In this document: positions 12,901 to 25,471 of the stretch, one piece after another
Layout of the letters: each line of letters starts with the position of its first letter
How positions within the stretch are numbered: the stretch's first letter is position 1
Assembly (NCBI GenBank): GCA_013398015.1
Contig: VZRR01003262.1
Location: 626,884 to 690,883 of the forward strand
Direction of reading: 5' to 3'
From: Oreocharis arfaki
Lineage: Eukaryota > Chordata > Aves > Passeriformes > Paramythiidae
Length of the DNA stretch: 64,000 nt
The notes under the pieces: generated by a model
What the model saw: the letters and a program-made list of their open reading frames with translations, nothing else
Database searches by the model: none
What the model was told of the DNA's origin: nothing
Translations under genes and position numbers: made by a program

Positions 12901-15900
12901 CTGGCACAGCCTTTGGCAGCCCAGCTCTATCCCCCAGCTTGCGTGGGCTCTTGGAGCCTCTGGCACGCAGCTTGGCAGCCACGGAAGTAAAAATAACTTT
13001 GCTTCCCTCCCACCGCCTTTCTACCCCAGTGCAGAGCAAAGGAAAGGATATTTAGTGCTGAAACTAGAGAGAGTTCAGGTAATAATAGCATTTTAGGAAT
13101 AAATTATGAAGATACACATATTTCAGGCAGTTCTGACCTGCCCCTAAATTACAGCCTGTAGTGCATCACTCCCCTACACCCTTTGTAGAAAAGTACTGGT
13201 CTGAGCCTACCTATAAACTAAAATTTAACACGTTCAAAAGCAGCAGAAGTTAAAAGTACAGAAAAAGCTGTTATAAGACATTTAGGTTTATCTTGAAACC
13301 ACAATTTTCTTTCAAGCTGTGTAGCATACTCACGAGCATGCAGCAGCAGCTCCAAAAAACATCATCCTCCAACATTCCAGTGATTATGGGTGTGCCTTAA
13401 TTAAAAGTATTCTGCAGAGCAAGGAAACCTGAATCTTTAGGAGAAAAACCTTGATCATGTAAGGACACTACTTTTAATTCATATAGATTCAGGAGAGAAA
13501 AGGAGTTGCTAATTCTATTTACATGAACAGACTTCTAGGAAAAGCAAAAAAGTTAGTTAATGTGCCAAACTCTGTTATATATCAGCAGTCTGGAAAGAGA
13601 AACCTTGAATTCAATCTATTGCTATGCTATAAATTATAATGGTACATCAAAAGTCTGGTGTAGTCCATGGCTTATTTGAGAAACAAACTTCTGCAAGAAA
13701 TTAATTGGATGATGGGAGTCAGAATTATGAGTTAAATTCTGTATCCACATTTTCCTCCTGAGTTACTGAGCGTGTGACATACATAGAGAAAATGTACCTA
13801 TTTGCACCAATAAAACACGTCAATGGATTTTCTATGAGATGCTTTTTCATGTTTTCCCAAATCAATCCTAAATGGTTCAAACTAAATATAATTTCTCAAA
13901 AGATGTCTGGTTATAGTGGTATTAGTTATAGTATGTTTACTCTGGAAAGACAAGGTAGTCCCACCTGAGGCAATTCTGCCCTTTTGAAGTGTTTATTTTT
14001 GAGTATACTTACTGCTGATAGTACATACTCTATAGTTGTCCCATTGCCTTTTTTTTTTTTTTCCTAGGCAGATATTTCCTGTCTCTCAGCCAGTATATTG
14101 AGACTATCTTGCACTCCTTGTGCAGGACAAACACTGCTCTACAGACAGCAGGCTTGCATGGATTATCAGTGGGAACAGAGTGTTTGCTGTATCTTAAAGG
14201 AAGTCATCTCTCTCTTCATTGGTTGTTTTACAATCACATCTAGAAGATCAGAGAAAACTTGATCATGATCCCTTCCTTGCTTTGGAAAAAATACTTCAGA
14301 GGTCCACCCACCTGGCCTCACTGCTATACTACCTGTCCTGGAACAATGTTTCAGTCTTGAAATAAAACACTTTGCATGAAATTATTTGCTTAAAACATAC
14401 ATGACATATGTGGGTTGACACACGTGGATCCACAGCTGCAAGATAAGGTTAGACCTCACTCCACAGAAACCATTAAGGTTGATTTCAAAGGAGTGTTGCA
14501 AGAGGCAAAAGTTTGCTTTTCTAATGTAGGAAAATCAGAATAAAATTCATCTTTGCAATGGGGCATACTCCATAAATACTTGTTAATATTGAGATGGCCT
14601 TTTTCTAATTACTTTCTTGATGAATTTGTGTCTCCTTCTCACAATTAAGTGTCTCATAAGTCAGGTAGATCATAAATACAGAATCTACACATTGTAAGTG
14701 AAAAAATTATCTATAACACTACCTGAGTAACACAGTGGAACTGAAGGATTAACCTGCTCCATGGTTTTTTGGGAAATATATCCCTGACATGAAATTCAAG
14801 CACATCATGAGCCCTTTGCACAGCACATGAGCACAGCACAGCTGTGGTGCAGCTCACAGGGAGCAAGTGCTTGGGCTTCTCTCTCCCCGCTGGAGGATGT
14901 GGTTCCCCCACACCAACCAAAGAATGCTCTGGGCTGGCACGTAAGGACACACCACAGGGGAAAGGACCATTTCTGGAAAGAGCAGGGAGCCAGAAAGGAC
15001 TCCTCCAACCAGCACGGCTCACCCAGCTGATGCAGCACCAATCTGCCACCTTCTGCAACGGAAATGAGTCCAACAATTCTTTCTTAGCTCTCTGGCAGCA
15101 GCTTTTACTCTGATAAGAGCAGTTGCATGTCACCTGTTATCGAGAGAGTGGTTGCTGGCCAGGAGACATGTGTTACTTCTTTCTGGTTTTAAGTTTTAAT
15201 TTTCACCTGCAGTGGAGAGATAAAATGAATTCCAGTTTAGCTTGACAATCCTGCCTGCACAGGTGTGCTATAAGAATACCACCATGGTGTTCAGCTGGGT
15301 GAATGCTTCAGATGACTACAGTAATTATCAAAAGTACTGGGTTTCGTTTCCCCCCACTTTAATCTGCATCAGATTTGCCAAATAGTTTCAGCTGGCTTTT
15401 TTACCTAGATAAATAAAGCTGGAGGAGGGAACAAAAAGGCTTGTGCCTCATTTTATGCAATTCCTGGTGCTTGAATGATGCAAAACTTGGGAACTGTATG
15501 GCCAAGACCTTCTTCTTCATGAGATTACTTGAATTGAACTTTTTAATTTCCTACCTCAATTAGTCCTTTAATTACCATATTATATTCCTTTCTGGGGTGA
15601 GGTCCACAGTCCCTGCTCCTGATACTGGTGTATTTTGTGCATGCAACATCAGCAGCACCTTTCAGAGCAGGGCACAGGAAAGGGGAGGAGGAGCTCAAGG
15701 TTGTCACCCTGAAAGTGTCCAGCTGCACGCTCCTCTGGCATCCTCGGATGGGGAGGGGAGGCAAGAGGCAGTGCCTCTCCTTCTCTGCCATCTTTCTTTC
15801 CATCCCTTTGATCCTTTGGCCGTGGGAAAAAAATTACGAGGGCCAGAAGTAAGGAGTTTGTGTCTTACAGGGATGGGCTCTGACTAACCCAATATTTATT

Positions 15901-18900
15901 ATGCATTTTATATAGAGGGAGGATGGAGGAGTTGTAGCAGGAAAGACTGAGGGAGGTTCAGCTCCAAATATCCTGGCTCCTGAGGTTGAAGGATCCCTCC
16001 AAATTTAACCCAGTTTCTTGCATCTCAGTGAGTGAAGCAGCATAACCATGCAGGTGTTCAACAGGGGGGAACTCCCAACTCTAAATTTCTGTGAACTGAG
16101 TGTTTTGATTCCTTTTGTTCTTGTTCTGCTTCTGAATAAAACAAGCAATTTCCTGTCAAAAGGAACAGCTTATTCAAATTGGGACTTCTGCAGTTTTTCT
16201 TTTCCTCATGGAAAAATGAAGAAGTATTTTGGGTCAGCCTAAACAAATTTAATTTATTTTTTCAGTTTTATTTTTACTGATAGGAAAAAAAATGCCCCCA
16301 GTTCTAGTTCCACTGTTATCACTCAACATTTTCTATAAATATAGCAACTAATTTGCACTCTAGAGTTAATACAGAAAAAACCCCTAGGATTCAAAAGTAC
16401 ACCTAGATGATTTCTCTCTGTGTTAGTACCAGCTCTGTCAGTCAAGTTAGGCCATCTGTAACATCCTTGTAACCTACAATTTCTAAATTCCCATCCAGCT
16501 ACACCTCTGCCACTCCTTTGTTTCCAGAAGCATTAGATGGGATTAACTGAAGAAGGAATTAAGCCTCCAAAGTTAATTAAAACATTGTTGATGATGACCA
16601 AGAAGGGATACTTTGCAGCTGTAGGTGGAGAGATGTAGGTGCTCAACATGGGGCACTTGTGCCCTGGCTTTTAAGCTCCTGATCTGTGAAAGAAAACTGC
16701 CTCTGTTTTCTCGTGGCAGTGTGAACTAAACAGAGAGTGAAGTGTAGCTGTTTCAGCTTCCCCTGGAGGCTCCCATCCTCTCTTTCCTCTGGAGGCTCCG
16801 TCTTCTCAGTCTGGTGCTGTTACATCTTTAATAAGATCAATAATCTTTCTCGACTTTAGCAGCTTCATGAATTCTGATTAAGCTCCAGGACAGCGGCTGT
16901 GTATCAAGAATAATAGGCAAGAAGAAGACTTTAGTGTCTCAGTCCATGAAGCATGATAGTTTCTTCTTTAGGCAAACTGTTATTGATTTGATTTTGGGTT
17001 TCCTCAGCGTGGCCTCTGTAAATAAAGTGCTAGCACACACTACACTCACTGTTCGACTCCTCTTCCCTGCAGACCAATTCTTTTTGTGGAAGACTTACGT
17101 TAATTGTTCCATGACTACTAATGTGTTTAATTAAAGCTCACGTGGTTGAGTCTTCGGTGAGAAAATTAGACGTGCTTACAAGAATTAATATAGTAAGAAA
17201 TCACAAAGGTACAATCAGGAACAAGAAATTGGAGTGGTCTCTAGCACTGTCTTTCAACAAAGCACCGGTGTGTGAGATTCTGCACGTCATTAAAATTCAA
17301 TTAAGTATTTTGGGGAAAAAAGCCTGGCACTGACAGGATACGTCATCTGACCACAGGAAGCTGTGCTGACAAAATTTCATAAAGTGGAAATTGGAAACCC
17401 GTACTCTGAAGCTTTCCTGTATTAACAGTTTAATGTCCAACTATGTAATATATAATTTATGAGAATTCTCTAATGTGATCTAGCCTTGCATATTTTGCAA
17501 TTTATTATTCTTATTTAGGAAGGAGTGAAGACAAAACTAGTCTTTCTGTTTTCTGGAGCCATTTTTTATAATTTTTAATATATACATCTCATGGTAATTT
17601 TCCAAAGACCTGACTTCGCAAACCCCAATTTTCAGTTCTCATGAGTGCATTCATTTGAGCTTGAATCTTGGCAACTGTTTTCCTTTTCAAGATGGAAATT
17701 TTCAAGTAATTAGACTTTCGGGACAGGAAATGATGCAATTATGCAGAAACATAGATAGAATTATATTGTTGCTTCACTGTTTTTTATGGAAGTGTCATTT
17801 AACTGCAGTTCTGGAATGACTCCTATTGTCAACTTTTGAGATTTCCTGTAGCCAAATACATCCACAAATCCTCTTTCCATATGCTGAATGATTTGTTTTC
17901 TATAGTCTTGTATATACTTCATATTCCAAAAGTGGATCTTTATTGCTTATGGTCCTTCTGTGGCCACAGTAGTACCTAAGCATCTTGGTTTAACAACTTC
18001 ATGGCTCTTGTGTATTTAAATGCTTTCATTTTTGCTACTTTTTCTGAAATGCATTATGTGGAAGAACATCCTTTGTAATTCCCATCTTTGTTTTTTAATA
18101 TCTACTCCTAGTTGTAAGTATCCACTCCACTAGCAGCATTGAGAGATACAACACATGCCAAAAATACCATATTTGGGAGTAAACTCACAGTGGAAAAAAG
18201 AATAAAAAAATCATTAACATGCTTTATTTGGAAAGGAATCTTGGAAGTGCCTTTTTAGAAATAGACAGGGAGGAGAGTGGCCAGAGAGTATTAAAATATT
18301 GACTAGGCTAACAGGCAGTACCTTACTGTTTGAAAATATGCAGGAATGCAAGGAGAAGGAGCAGTCAGTGAGCCCTCTGGTAGCTGCCATGGAAAAGGTG
18401 ACCATGTCCTTCAGCACAGTTACCTCTGCAGTTAGATTGGAAAGCAGATATCCACGGCCTTGGGGAATAGCTTGTGGCAGGATAAATATTCCACAAAGAT
18501 GAAGCATTGGGAAATTGAATCCAGAAATAGGGAAACTAAAAGTAAATGGAAAAGAACCTGATAAGGAAAAGTGAAAGAATAATCAGAGTGTGGAGACGAA
18601 TAGAGATTTTCCTTTTTTCAAGTTATTTCAATCAAAAGGCTAAAACTTCCTCCACTAATTTCTATTTGCATTTTAAAGTAGTTAGAAAGCTTGGACTCAA
18701 GGTATCTAGAAGAGGACTAACCTGCTTCTGGTCAGTTCAAAGGTGACATAGAAGGGTATTCAAAACACGTTTGTTAAAAAAGTAAACTTCACCAAAGTTC
18801 ACTTTGAAGTTTCCCAGACTTGCTCCAAGAACTGAGATTACTGTAACTGAAAAATAGAGGTAGTGGTGTGGAAAAGCTCAATTTTAGGGTACTTAGCATT

Positions 18901-19999
18901 ATACGTAAAGGTATTTTTATGCTTTATTTTTTTAACAATGGTAGTAACATTCCTGTTGGTTGTCTGGGTCTTTCATACAGCAAGAAGAAAAAAAAATGTT
19001 AAAAAACTTAACTGTACAAGGCTGAATACTTACCACTACTTTAAAGTGACATTATAAGAGAGCGACTCTCGAGCTGGTGGAATTCTCACAGATCCCAGTA
19101 TGACAACAAGTGGAAAATTCCAGGACGGTCAATAACAACACTGTGGACAAAGATCAGCACCTAAATCTGAGCAGCACACCACTAACTTCAGTGCACTCTT
19201 ACTTCCAAGAACTTGTTTTATGGTGTTTGAGCACAACATTGCTTTTTTCTCACCAACTCCACATGTAAAGACAAAGCAGCTTTGCCACTTATGCCAAGGT
19301 GTAAAATAAAGGAAATTACCCTCTCTGTCTTTTGTAATGATTCCCACATTTCCAGCCTAGTCTGGCTCATGCTGCTTTACATATGCAACAAGCTTTAATT
19401 ACATAGAAGCCAAGAAGAAACTGGAGGAGCCCAGTAACCATGGAGATTAGAGATCAATAATATAATATTATTTGTTTATAAATTATCTATAGCCCAAAAT
19501 ATCCCTTTCTAAAAGGAAAATAGGCAAGTGAGATCCAGGCAGCATGCTCAGTTTATTATTATTTTCTTAAATCAAATGTGATTATACTTTCTGTGGGTGA
19601 CTACCTTCCCATTAATAATGTTATTTTCAAATTGCTCCATATAGTATGGATTAGGGGAGATGACTGTTTACAGGAGAAATATAAAGCTCCTCAGTATAGA
19701 AGCCATACAAATATGGGAGTCATATAAAGCTGCATATATCAATATAGGAGTCCATAGAGTTACATCTGAAGGCTGTATAGTGAAAAGTGCTTCTTCTTTG
19801 GACCTAAACCCTTAGCAGGCACTACCAGGCTGTGTTTCATCTCATGATGTGATTAGGAAAAAGTTATGAAAGCGTGTGTATCATACACAAAACATAATTC
19901 ACATTCCTAATTCTTTTTTCAGTTAAAAATTTCCCATCACAAAGCTCACAAATGGTGGCAGTCGTAATTAGAAGGTTATCTCAGATAATGATGGTGAAG
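10000..19999. other. Intergenic DNA, middle third; no gene supported
   Basis: No coding exon can be supported. Slightly GC-richer patches at about 12.8-13.05, 14.8-15.06 and 15.6-15.85 kb keep frames open on both strands at once (longest 140 codons, minus, 14711-15133), which is typical of locally higher G+C rather than coding. A 14-base T run lies at 14049-14062. No recognisable transposon was seen. Confidence 0.55.
14049..14062. repeat. Poly(T) run
   Basis: Fourteen consecutive T residues. It could be an antisense poly(A) relic, but no adjacent retroposon body or target duplication was recognised. Confidence 0.8.
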
Positions 20000-20651
20000 A
20001 ACCTGGAGGAAGTTTTAAAGTTTTATAGTTGCTTTTCCTTTTGGATAGCCAAGACATTTTCCAACTAAATATTATTTATCTTCCTCCTTGCTTTTAAACA
20101 AGCAACTAATCAGTTTTACTGAGAATATTTTCCACTGGAAAGCCAATAACCTTCAAAATTTAAACTCTTCACGTGCTTTACTATTCTGGTAACTTTCAAC
20201 TTGTAAGGAAAAGAGTAGTTTGTCATTAAAAATAGCTTTAAATTTTAAAATAGCTTTTTTTTTGTTCTAGTTTGCTTTCAAAATTACTTTGCCAAAAATT
20301 AATTTAAAATTTGGAAAAGACATGTTCCATTATCTTAGAGTTTTAAGTAATGTAAAGCCAGAAGTGACCTGTTTTGTGTTTCACTCCATGTTGAGTTTGT
20401 TTCCTTTCAATTCGGGATAGTAATTTTAAAAAACTGTCAAAAAATCTATCTCCACAACATTTACATGTATAAAAGGTGAAGTATGGAGAAATAAGAGCAA
20501 TTTCAGAATAATTTATTATAGTGTTTCATTATATCCAGAGAACGAATTAATGTAGGAAACTAGATAATATTCTTGAATAAAAGTATTGTTATCTGATCTG
20601 CATCGAGAAGCTAAGAGGATAACTGATTTTATGACAAATCCCACTTTTGTA

Positions 20652-20678
20652 GCAATTACATAATTATTATGTAATTGC
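20652..20678. repeat. 27-bp near-perfect palindrome
   Basis: Two 13-bp arms, GCAATTACATAAT and its exact reverse complement, flank a single central T. No transposon body, target duplication or longer terminal repeat was seen around it. It may be a chance AT-rich palindrome or the core of a degraded small inverted-repeat element. Confidence 0.75.
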
Positions 20679-22964
20679 CATAATAAATCCCTGGTTTACG
20701 ATTTCACAAGAACAACTTCAGCACCTCCCGGGCTCGAGTCTGAGCTTGCTGAGCTCTTGCAGTGAAGTCCTATTTAGACATCAGGGATGTGTACATGTCA
20801 GCATTTCAGCTCAGGACTTCAGCTCCAGAAAATTCCAACTTACCATGTTTCCATTTCAATCCCAAAGTCCTCTCAGAGCCCGCAAGCTGGTTTCCCTTTG
20901 GGCAAAACTAAACCAGAATATGTGAGGTGGAATCCAGAGGACATTCAGCCCATAGGGCAAGAGCAACAGCAGTCTAAACGAGAAATGTGTGTAAGAGTGG
21001 ATGTTAAAGCCTTCAGCCTTGGGTTTTTTACTCTACAGATCCACTCCCCTTGGGCAGCATTACCTGCTGTAATATGGACATGGCTAGTGAGAAGCATTAC
21101 TACTTAAAACAATAACCAGGTGTTGTATCCTGGGTGTCATTTTAAACTGACCTCTATTTAACAGGATGGATAGGGCTCAGAATTTTCTAAAAACCTTCCC
21201 TACTCCATGGATGCAACCCTCCTGTATGAATTTCAAAGCCAGCTCTTCCATTACTCGCTACTCCCACTGCATCCTGGCTCAGCAGGTTAAGAAGCTGCCA
21301 TTACACCATGTCCACCCTGAGACAGCTTACAAGTTCCCCCAGTGAGCAGCAGGTTGATCTGAAGTTTGCTCTACAGGCTATCCAAGTGCCCAGAGGCACT
21401 GGTCCCCGTGGGATGTGAACTCTCTGGCCCAGGAGCGGCACTTCCACCACGTGCAGAGATTGCTCTGGTCTGCCTGAGGCACAGAGGGAGCTGCAGGGTT
21501 GCTGTGCCGAACCCAAGCGTGTAGAACTTGTTTGCCCATGCCATCAGGCTTACTTCATCCTTCACTCCGAGCAACACCTGGAAACACTTGTTTTCTAATG
21601 GTGCTTGGCTATGAACAGACTGTGCTCAAATGATCCTTCTTGGGTTGTTTTTCTTAGAACCTTCCGTTTGTTACAACCAGCCTTCAGTTTGTTACAGCCA
21701 GTCATAACCAGTTATATAAAGGTTGAATACATATCCTTCTGTTTAAACAGAGGAGGAAGGCAAGGATTTAACCCTGAAGATGAATCAGACTGCCACTGAG
21801 TGTGAACTTTGGGAAGGGACGCTCTGGGATGCAGAGAGCTGTGTCCTAAGGCCTGGACCTCTGATGATTCAGGTGGGGATTTGACGAAATGCAGAACAAC
21901 TCCTCCTCTGCACACATTCCTTCCAAATGAAGGAAAAGTAGGAGAAAAAACAGCAGATGCCATGGCCTCGTCTTGATGTGCACCCAGGATACAATTTGGG
22001 TGCGTGTCTCAGGAAAGAAGTAAGTCTTTCTGACCCCTGAATTAGATGCATAATTACTAGCAATTGTGAGGTAGGAGTCTGTGTCTATGAGTAGCAGAGT
22101 TCAGATCCAGCAGGAGCTTGGAAATGGGACACAGTCACAGGAGCAAAATTTTGCCTTAGTAATCAAGAAAACTTCCTGGTTCCCAATTGATCTCCTTGCT
22201 TCCACTGAGATCAATGATCACTCTGTCTCCAGGATCAGCAGGTGAGCACAGTGAGGGGCTGCAGGCTCCAATCCGTGGCAGGGAAGCTGGCAATTAGCAG
22301 AATGTTCTGGCCTACAAAGCACAGCTCCTGCACCAGCTGCCTTTCAGGAACCCCAGGTAACAGCCACTTTGCTGAGCTTCTGGAAGTACTCCACACTGAG
22401 AATATCCCCCACAATGCAGCACAACTCCCATGCTATGCTTAGCATTGCAATATCCATGCTCTTTTAGATTAGAATAAAATGGCTTTAATGGTCTAGATCT
22501 AAAACAGAAAGTCAACCTCAGGACAACATGAATCTAGCTCTTGCCTCAGAACCCATCCCACTGGCTCCAAGTACCACCCCACCTGGGCTAACAACAGCAC
22601 TGGGGTTCAGCTGCCCCAGCAGCCTGAGAGTTGAAACCACTACGAAAAAGGCACAGATGGCTGTACCAATGAAATTGTCAGATATTTCCTGAGAGCAGAG
22701 AAAAGGTGAGATGGAGTTGCCTGAAAATGGAGATGAGATGCAATTGAAGGGTGTGCACTGTTGACTGGAACACACAAGATGCAGACAGACTCCTTGGCAG
22801 GCATTGCACACACAAACAGCACATTTTTAAAAAGCATGGAAGGCAGCCACGTTTTAATAGACTTTCTCCCTGTCCTTTTTTTAATCTTACTTCAAAGAAG
22901 AGGTCAGCACAATTCCTTTTCCCCAAGCCTTGTACTTGGAAATATCTAAGTCATTTAGACTATT

Positions 22965-22987
22965 AAAAAAAAAAAAAAAAAAAAAAA
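22965..22987. repeat. Poly(A) run
   Basis: Twenty-three consecutive A residues. No retroposon or processed-pseudogene body was recognised directly upstream. Confidence 0.9.
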
Positions 22988-23135
22988 GGAAAATGTAGAC
23001 TACAAAAAAAGAGTTGGACGTGATCCTCTACCAAGAGGGATCACTGTTCTTTACCAGATTCTGCCAGCAATTTCATCATGAGGTTTTTCTCTACATATGA
23101 CACCTAAAGTCAACCATGGGGAAAGGGATAGAGAA

Positions 23136-23165
23136 GGGGGATGAAGAGAAGGGGGATGAAGAGAA
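23136..23165. repeat. 15-bp tandem duplication
   Basis: GGGGGATGAAGAGAA is repeated exactly twice head to tail, with a partial GAGAA before it. It is a short purine-rich minisatellite-like duplication. Confidence 0.85.
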
Positions 23166-23605
23166 GGCAGCAGTCGAAATAATATATCATTTTGGTGCCT
23201 GCATTTAAAGAGTCTGTCTTTAAATGAGAAGAAGAAGATAGTAAGGTGTTTTCACATTAAGTCGGTATTGACATTTTTAAAAAGCTTTAAAACATACAAC
23301 CAGGTTTTGTAGTTAAGATGGGAAAACATTTTAAATTGGAAATGTGAATTTAATCCCCTCAATTATATAAAAAATATTTAAATACTTAACCTGATTGATG
23401 CCAACTGCAATTTCCTATAATAAGGAATTATGAGGATAGAGAGCAGTTCTTAAAGGCACATGGCTCACACAGAATGAGCAAAGATTCAGGTCTGGAAACT
23501 GCAGCTTTGTCTGTGCAAATAGTCCCTTTGCCCCTTCACACAAATTACAACTGGGAAAATTTCAAGCACTATTTTTTTATAGGGCATTAAAAAAAAAGTC
23601 TTGGG

Positions 23606-23620
23606 TTTTTTTTTTTTTTT
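23606..23620. repeat. Poly(T) run
   Basis: Fifteen consecutive T residues, a few bases after a 9-10 base A run near 23589-23597, giving a small A-run/T-run inverted pair. Confidence 0.85.
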
Positions 23621-25408
23621 CATGTGGACTGTCTGGTGACTGTGTTGTTAACAGCAGATATGGCAAAACAACACAGGTTTTCAGCCAGTAGAGCCATAGG
23701 AAGCCTCTGACATCTGAATTAAAGTATGTAAGAAAATTTTTCTGTAGAAACTTAGGACCAGTCTCACTCTGTGAAATTCACTCCTTGTGAACAGTCACCC
23801 TGTATAGCTACCCATACCTACATGTATAGACACATACCTAATATATACCCACATTCTCTGTATATATATGTAACCTTTACATTAACTTTGCTATGATCTT
23901 AAGGACAAATCCTGTTCTTAATTATGATGGTGTAAAATATAACTTTGCTGAAATACAAGTTCATATAAAAATCGCTTTTCCCTTCTAACTGCTTTTTTTG
24001 TCTGTGCATAAAATATCACTGTGCTGAGGGCAAGATGTAGGCACCAACTGGCAACTGAGCAGTTATGTGAACCCACAAGGCTGTTTTTTCACACATTTGG
24101 AGGAAGCAGCAGATTGAAAAACTCAGATTGCTGGCCTACAACTAAGCAGTATGTTCTGAATTCCACCTCAATCCATTTTAGGATGTGGTCATTACAAATT
24201 AACTTCCTCTAAATCTCCCTTCTCTGAACTGCAGTTCAATTCATAAGTAAAACTGTATCTACAGAATTAAGTTTTATTTTTATCTGACTTTTTCCTTAAA
24301 CGCTGCATATTCTAATTTCCTCCTCCTCCCTCCTCCGTGGCTGGCAACAGACCAGCTCTTTCATTATATTTGGAGCAAAGAAACAGCCCACTGAATCTTC
24401 CCCAGACCACATCATCAGGTTTTGAACACTTTGAACAAACCAAAATACTTATTTAAAAGTAAATGAATTCCCATTTAAAATACAGCCTTCCACTGCTAGT
24501 GACAGTTCTGATCTCTGCAGACATAATTCATAGGGAGAGAAGAGGGACAAAAAAGCTGAGATAGATAACTTTGTCCTGTTCCAGGCATGCTGCTGGAGCT
24601 GTCTCTGGCAGCAGCTGGCTCCCTGCATAGACAGCCAAAGGAAGAGAGGACAAGCCAGAGGGTTATTCTCATCTTAATCGTGGACAAAGAGCTCCTCTTT
24701 CCCGTCTCTCCTCCCAGCAGATGGAAACTAGGATGACTGGGATTGTAATTAAGCACATCAGCATGGAGAAAGCGGAGAAGAGAGAAGATTTGTGTCTGAG
24801 AATTTCCCTGCCCAGACTTTCTGGCCTGGCCTGAGCCAGCACACCATCAGGTACTTAGGAAAGGCACCTATAAGGCCAGGTTGTTGTATCTGGGACAAAA
24901 GGCTCGAGGGAGGAAATCCTCAGATAAGAATCATTCCTCTTCTCTGTTTACCTCAAATTTCATCATCTTAATAACGTAATAAACACTGCGGAAGAGGCTT
25001 TCTCTAGGCCAGAGTTTTATGATCAATAGATACATACAAGGGGAAAAGGTAAATAGAGCAAGCCAAGCGTTGCTTTGTTACTGTGTTCTCAGAAGCATTT
25101 CTGTCAGCAACTGCAAAGTAGACCCTTGGTATTTTTAAATATAAGAGCAGAGTGCCAAATTGCCACCTCTTTATTTTTTTCTCTCAGATCAAAAGCTTAG
25201 TATATCCTAATTTCCAATGTCGCCAGTGCTCTACACTAAATCCCACTGTGGGGATGCCTTCTCACCTCTTGCATTGCTGTGGCAGTGCCTACACTGATCC
25301 AGTTTGCTGAGATTGTCTTGCACAGATTACCTGTTTTGATACCAGTTTCAGAGTAAATCCTAAAAGAGAGGGGACTCTTCTCTTGGAGACTGAAAAATGA
25401 CTGGGTCA

Positions 25409-25471
25409 TGATCTCCAGACTACAGTGGTATTATCAGAAGTGATCTCCAGGCTGCAGTGATATATCAGAAG
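25409..25471. repeat. Imperfect 31-32-bp tandem duplication
   Basis: Two adjacent copies beginning TGATCTCCAG and ending ATCAGAAG, at 25409-25440 and 25441-25471. They differ at a few substitutions and a one-base indel. This is a local slippage or unequal-exchange product. Confidence 0.8.

Noticed and set aside
22965..22987. Poly(A) run as the tail of a processed pseudogene or SINE
   Set aside because: No recognisable gene or tRNA-derived body, polymerase III boxes or target duplication next to it.
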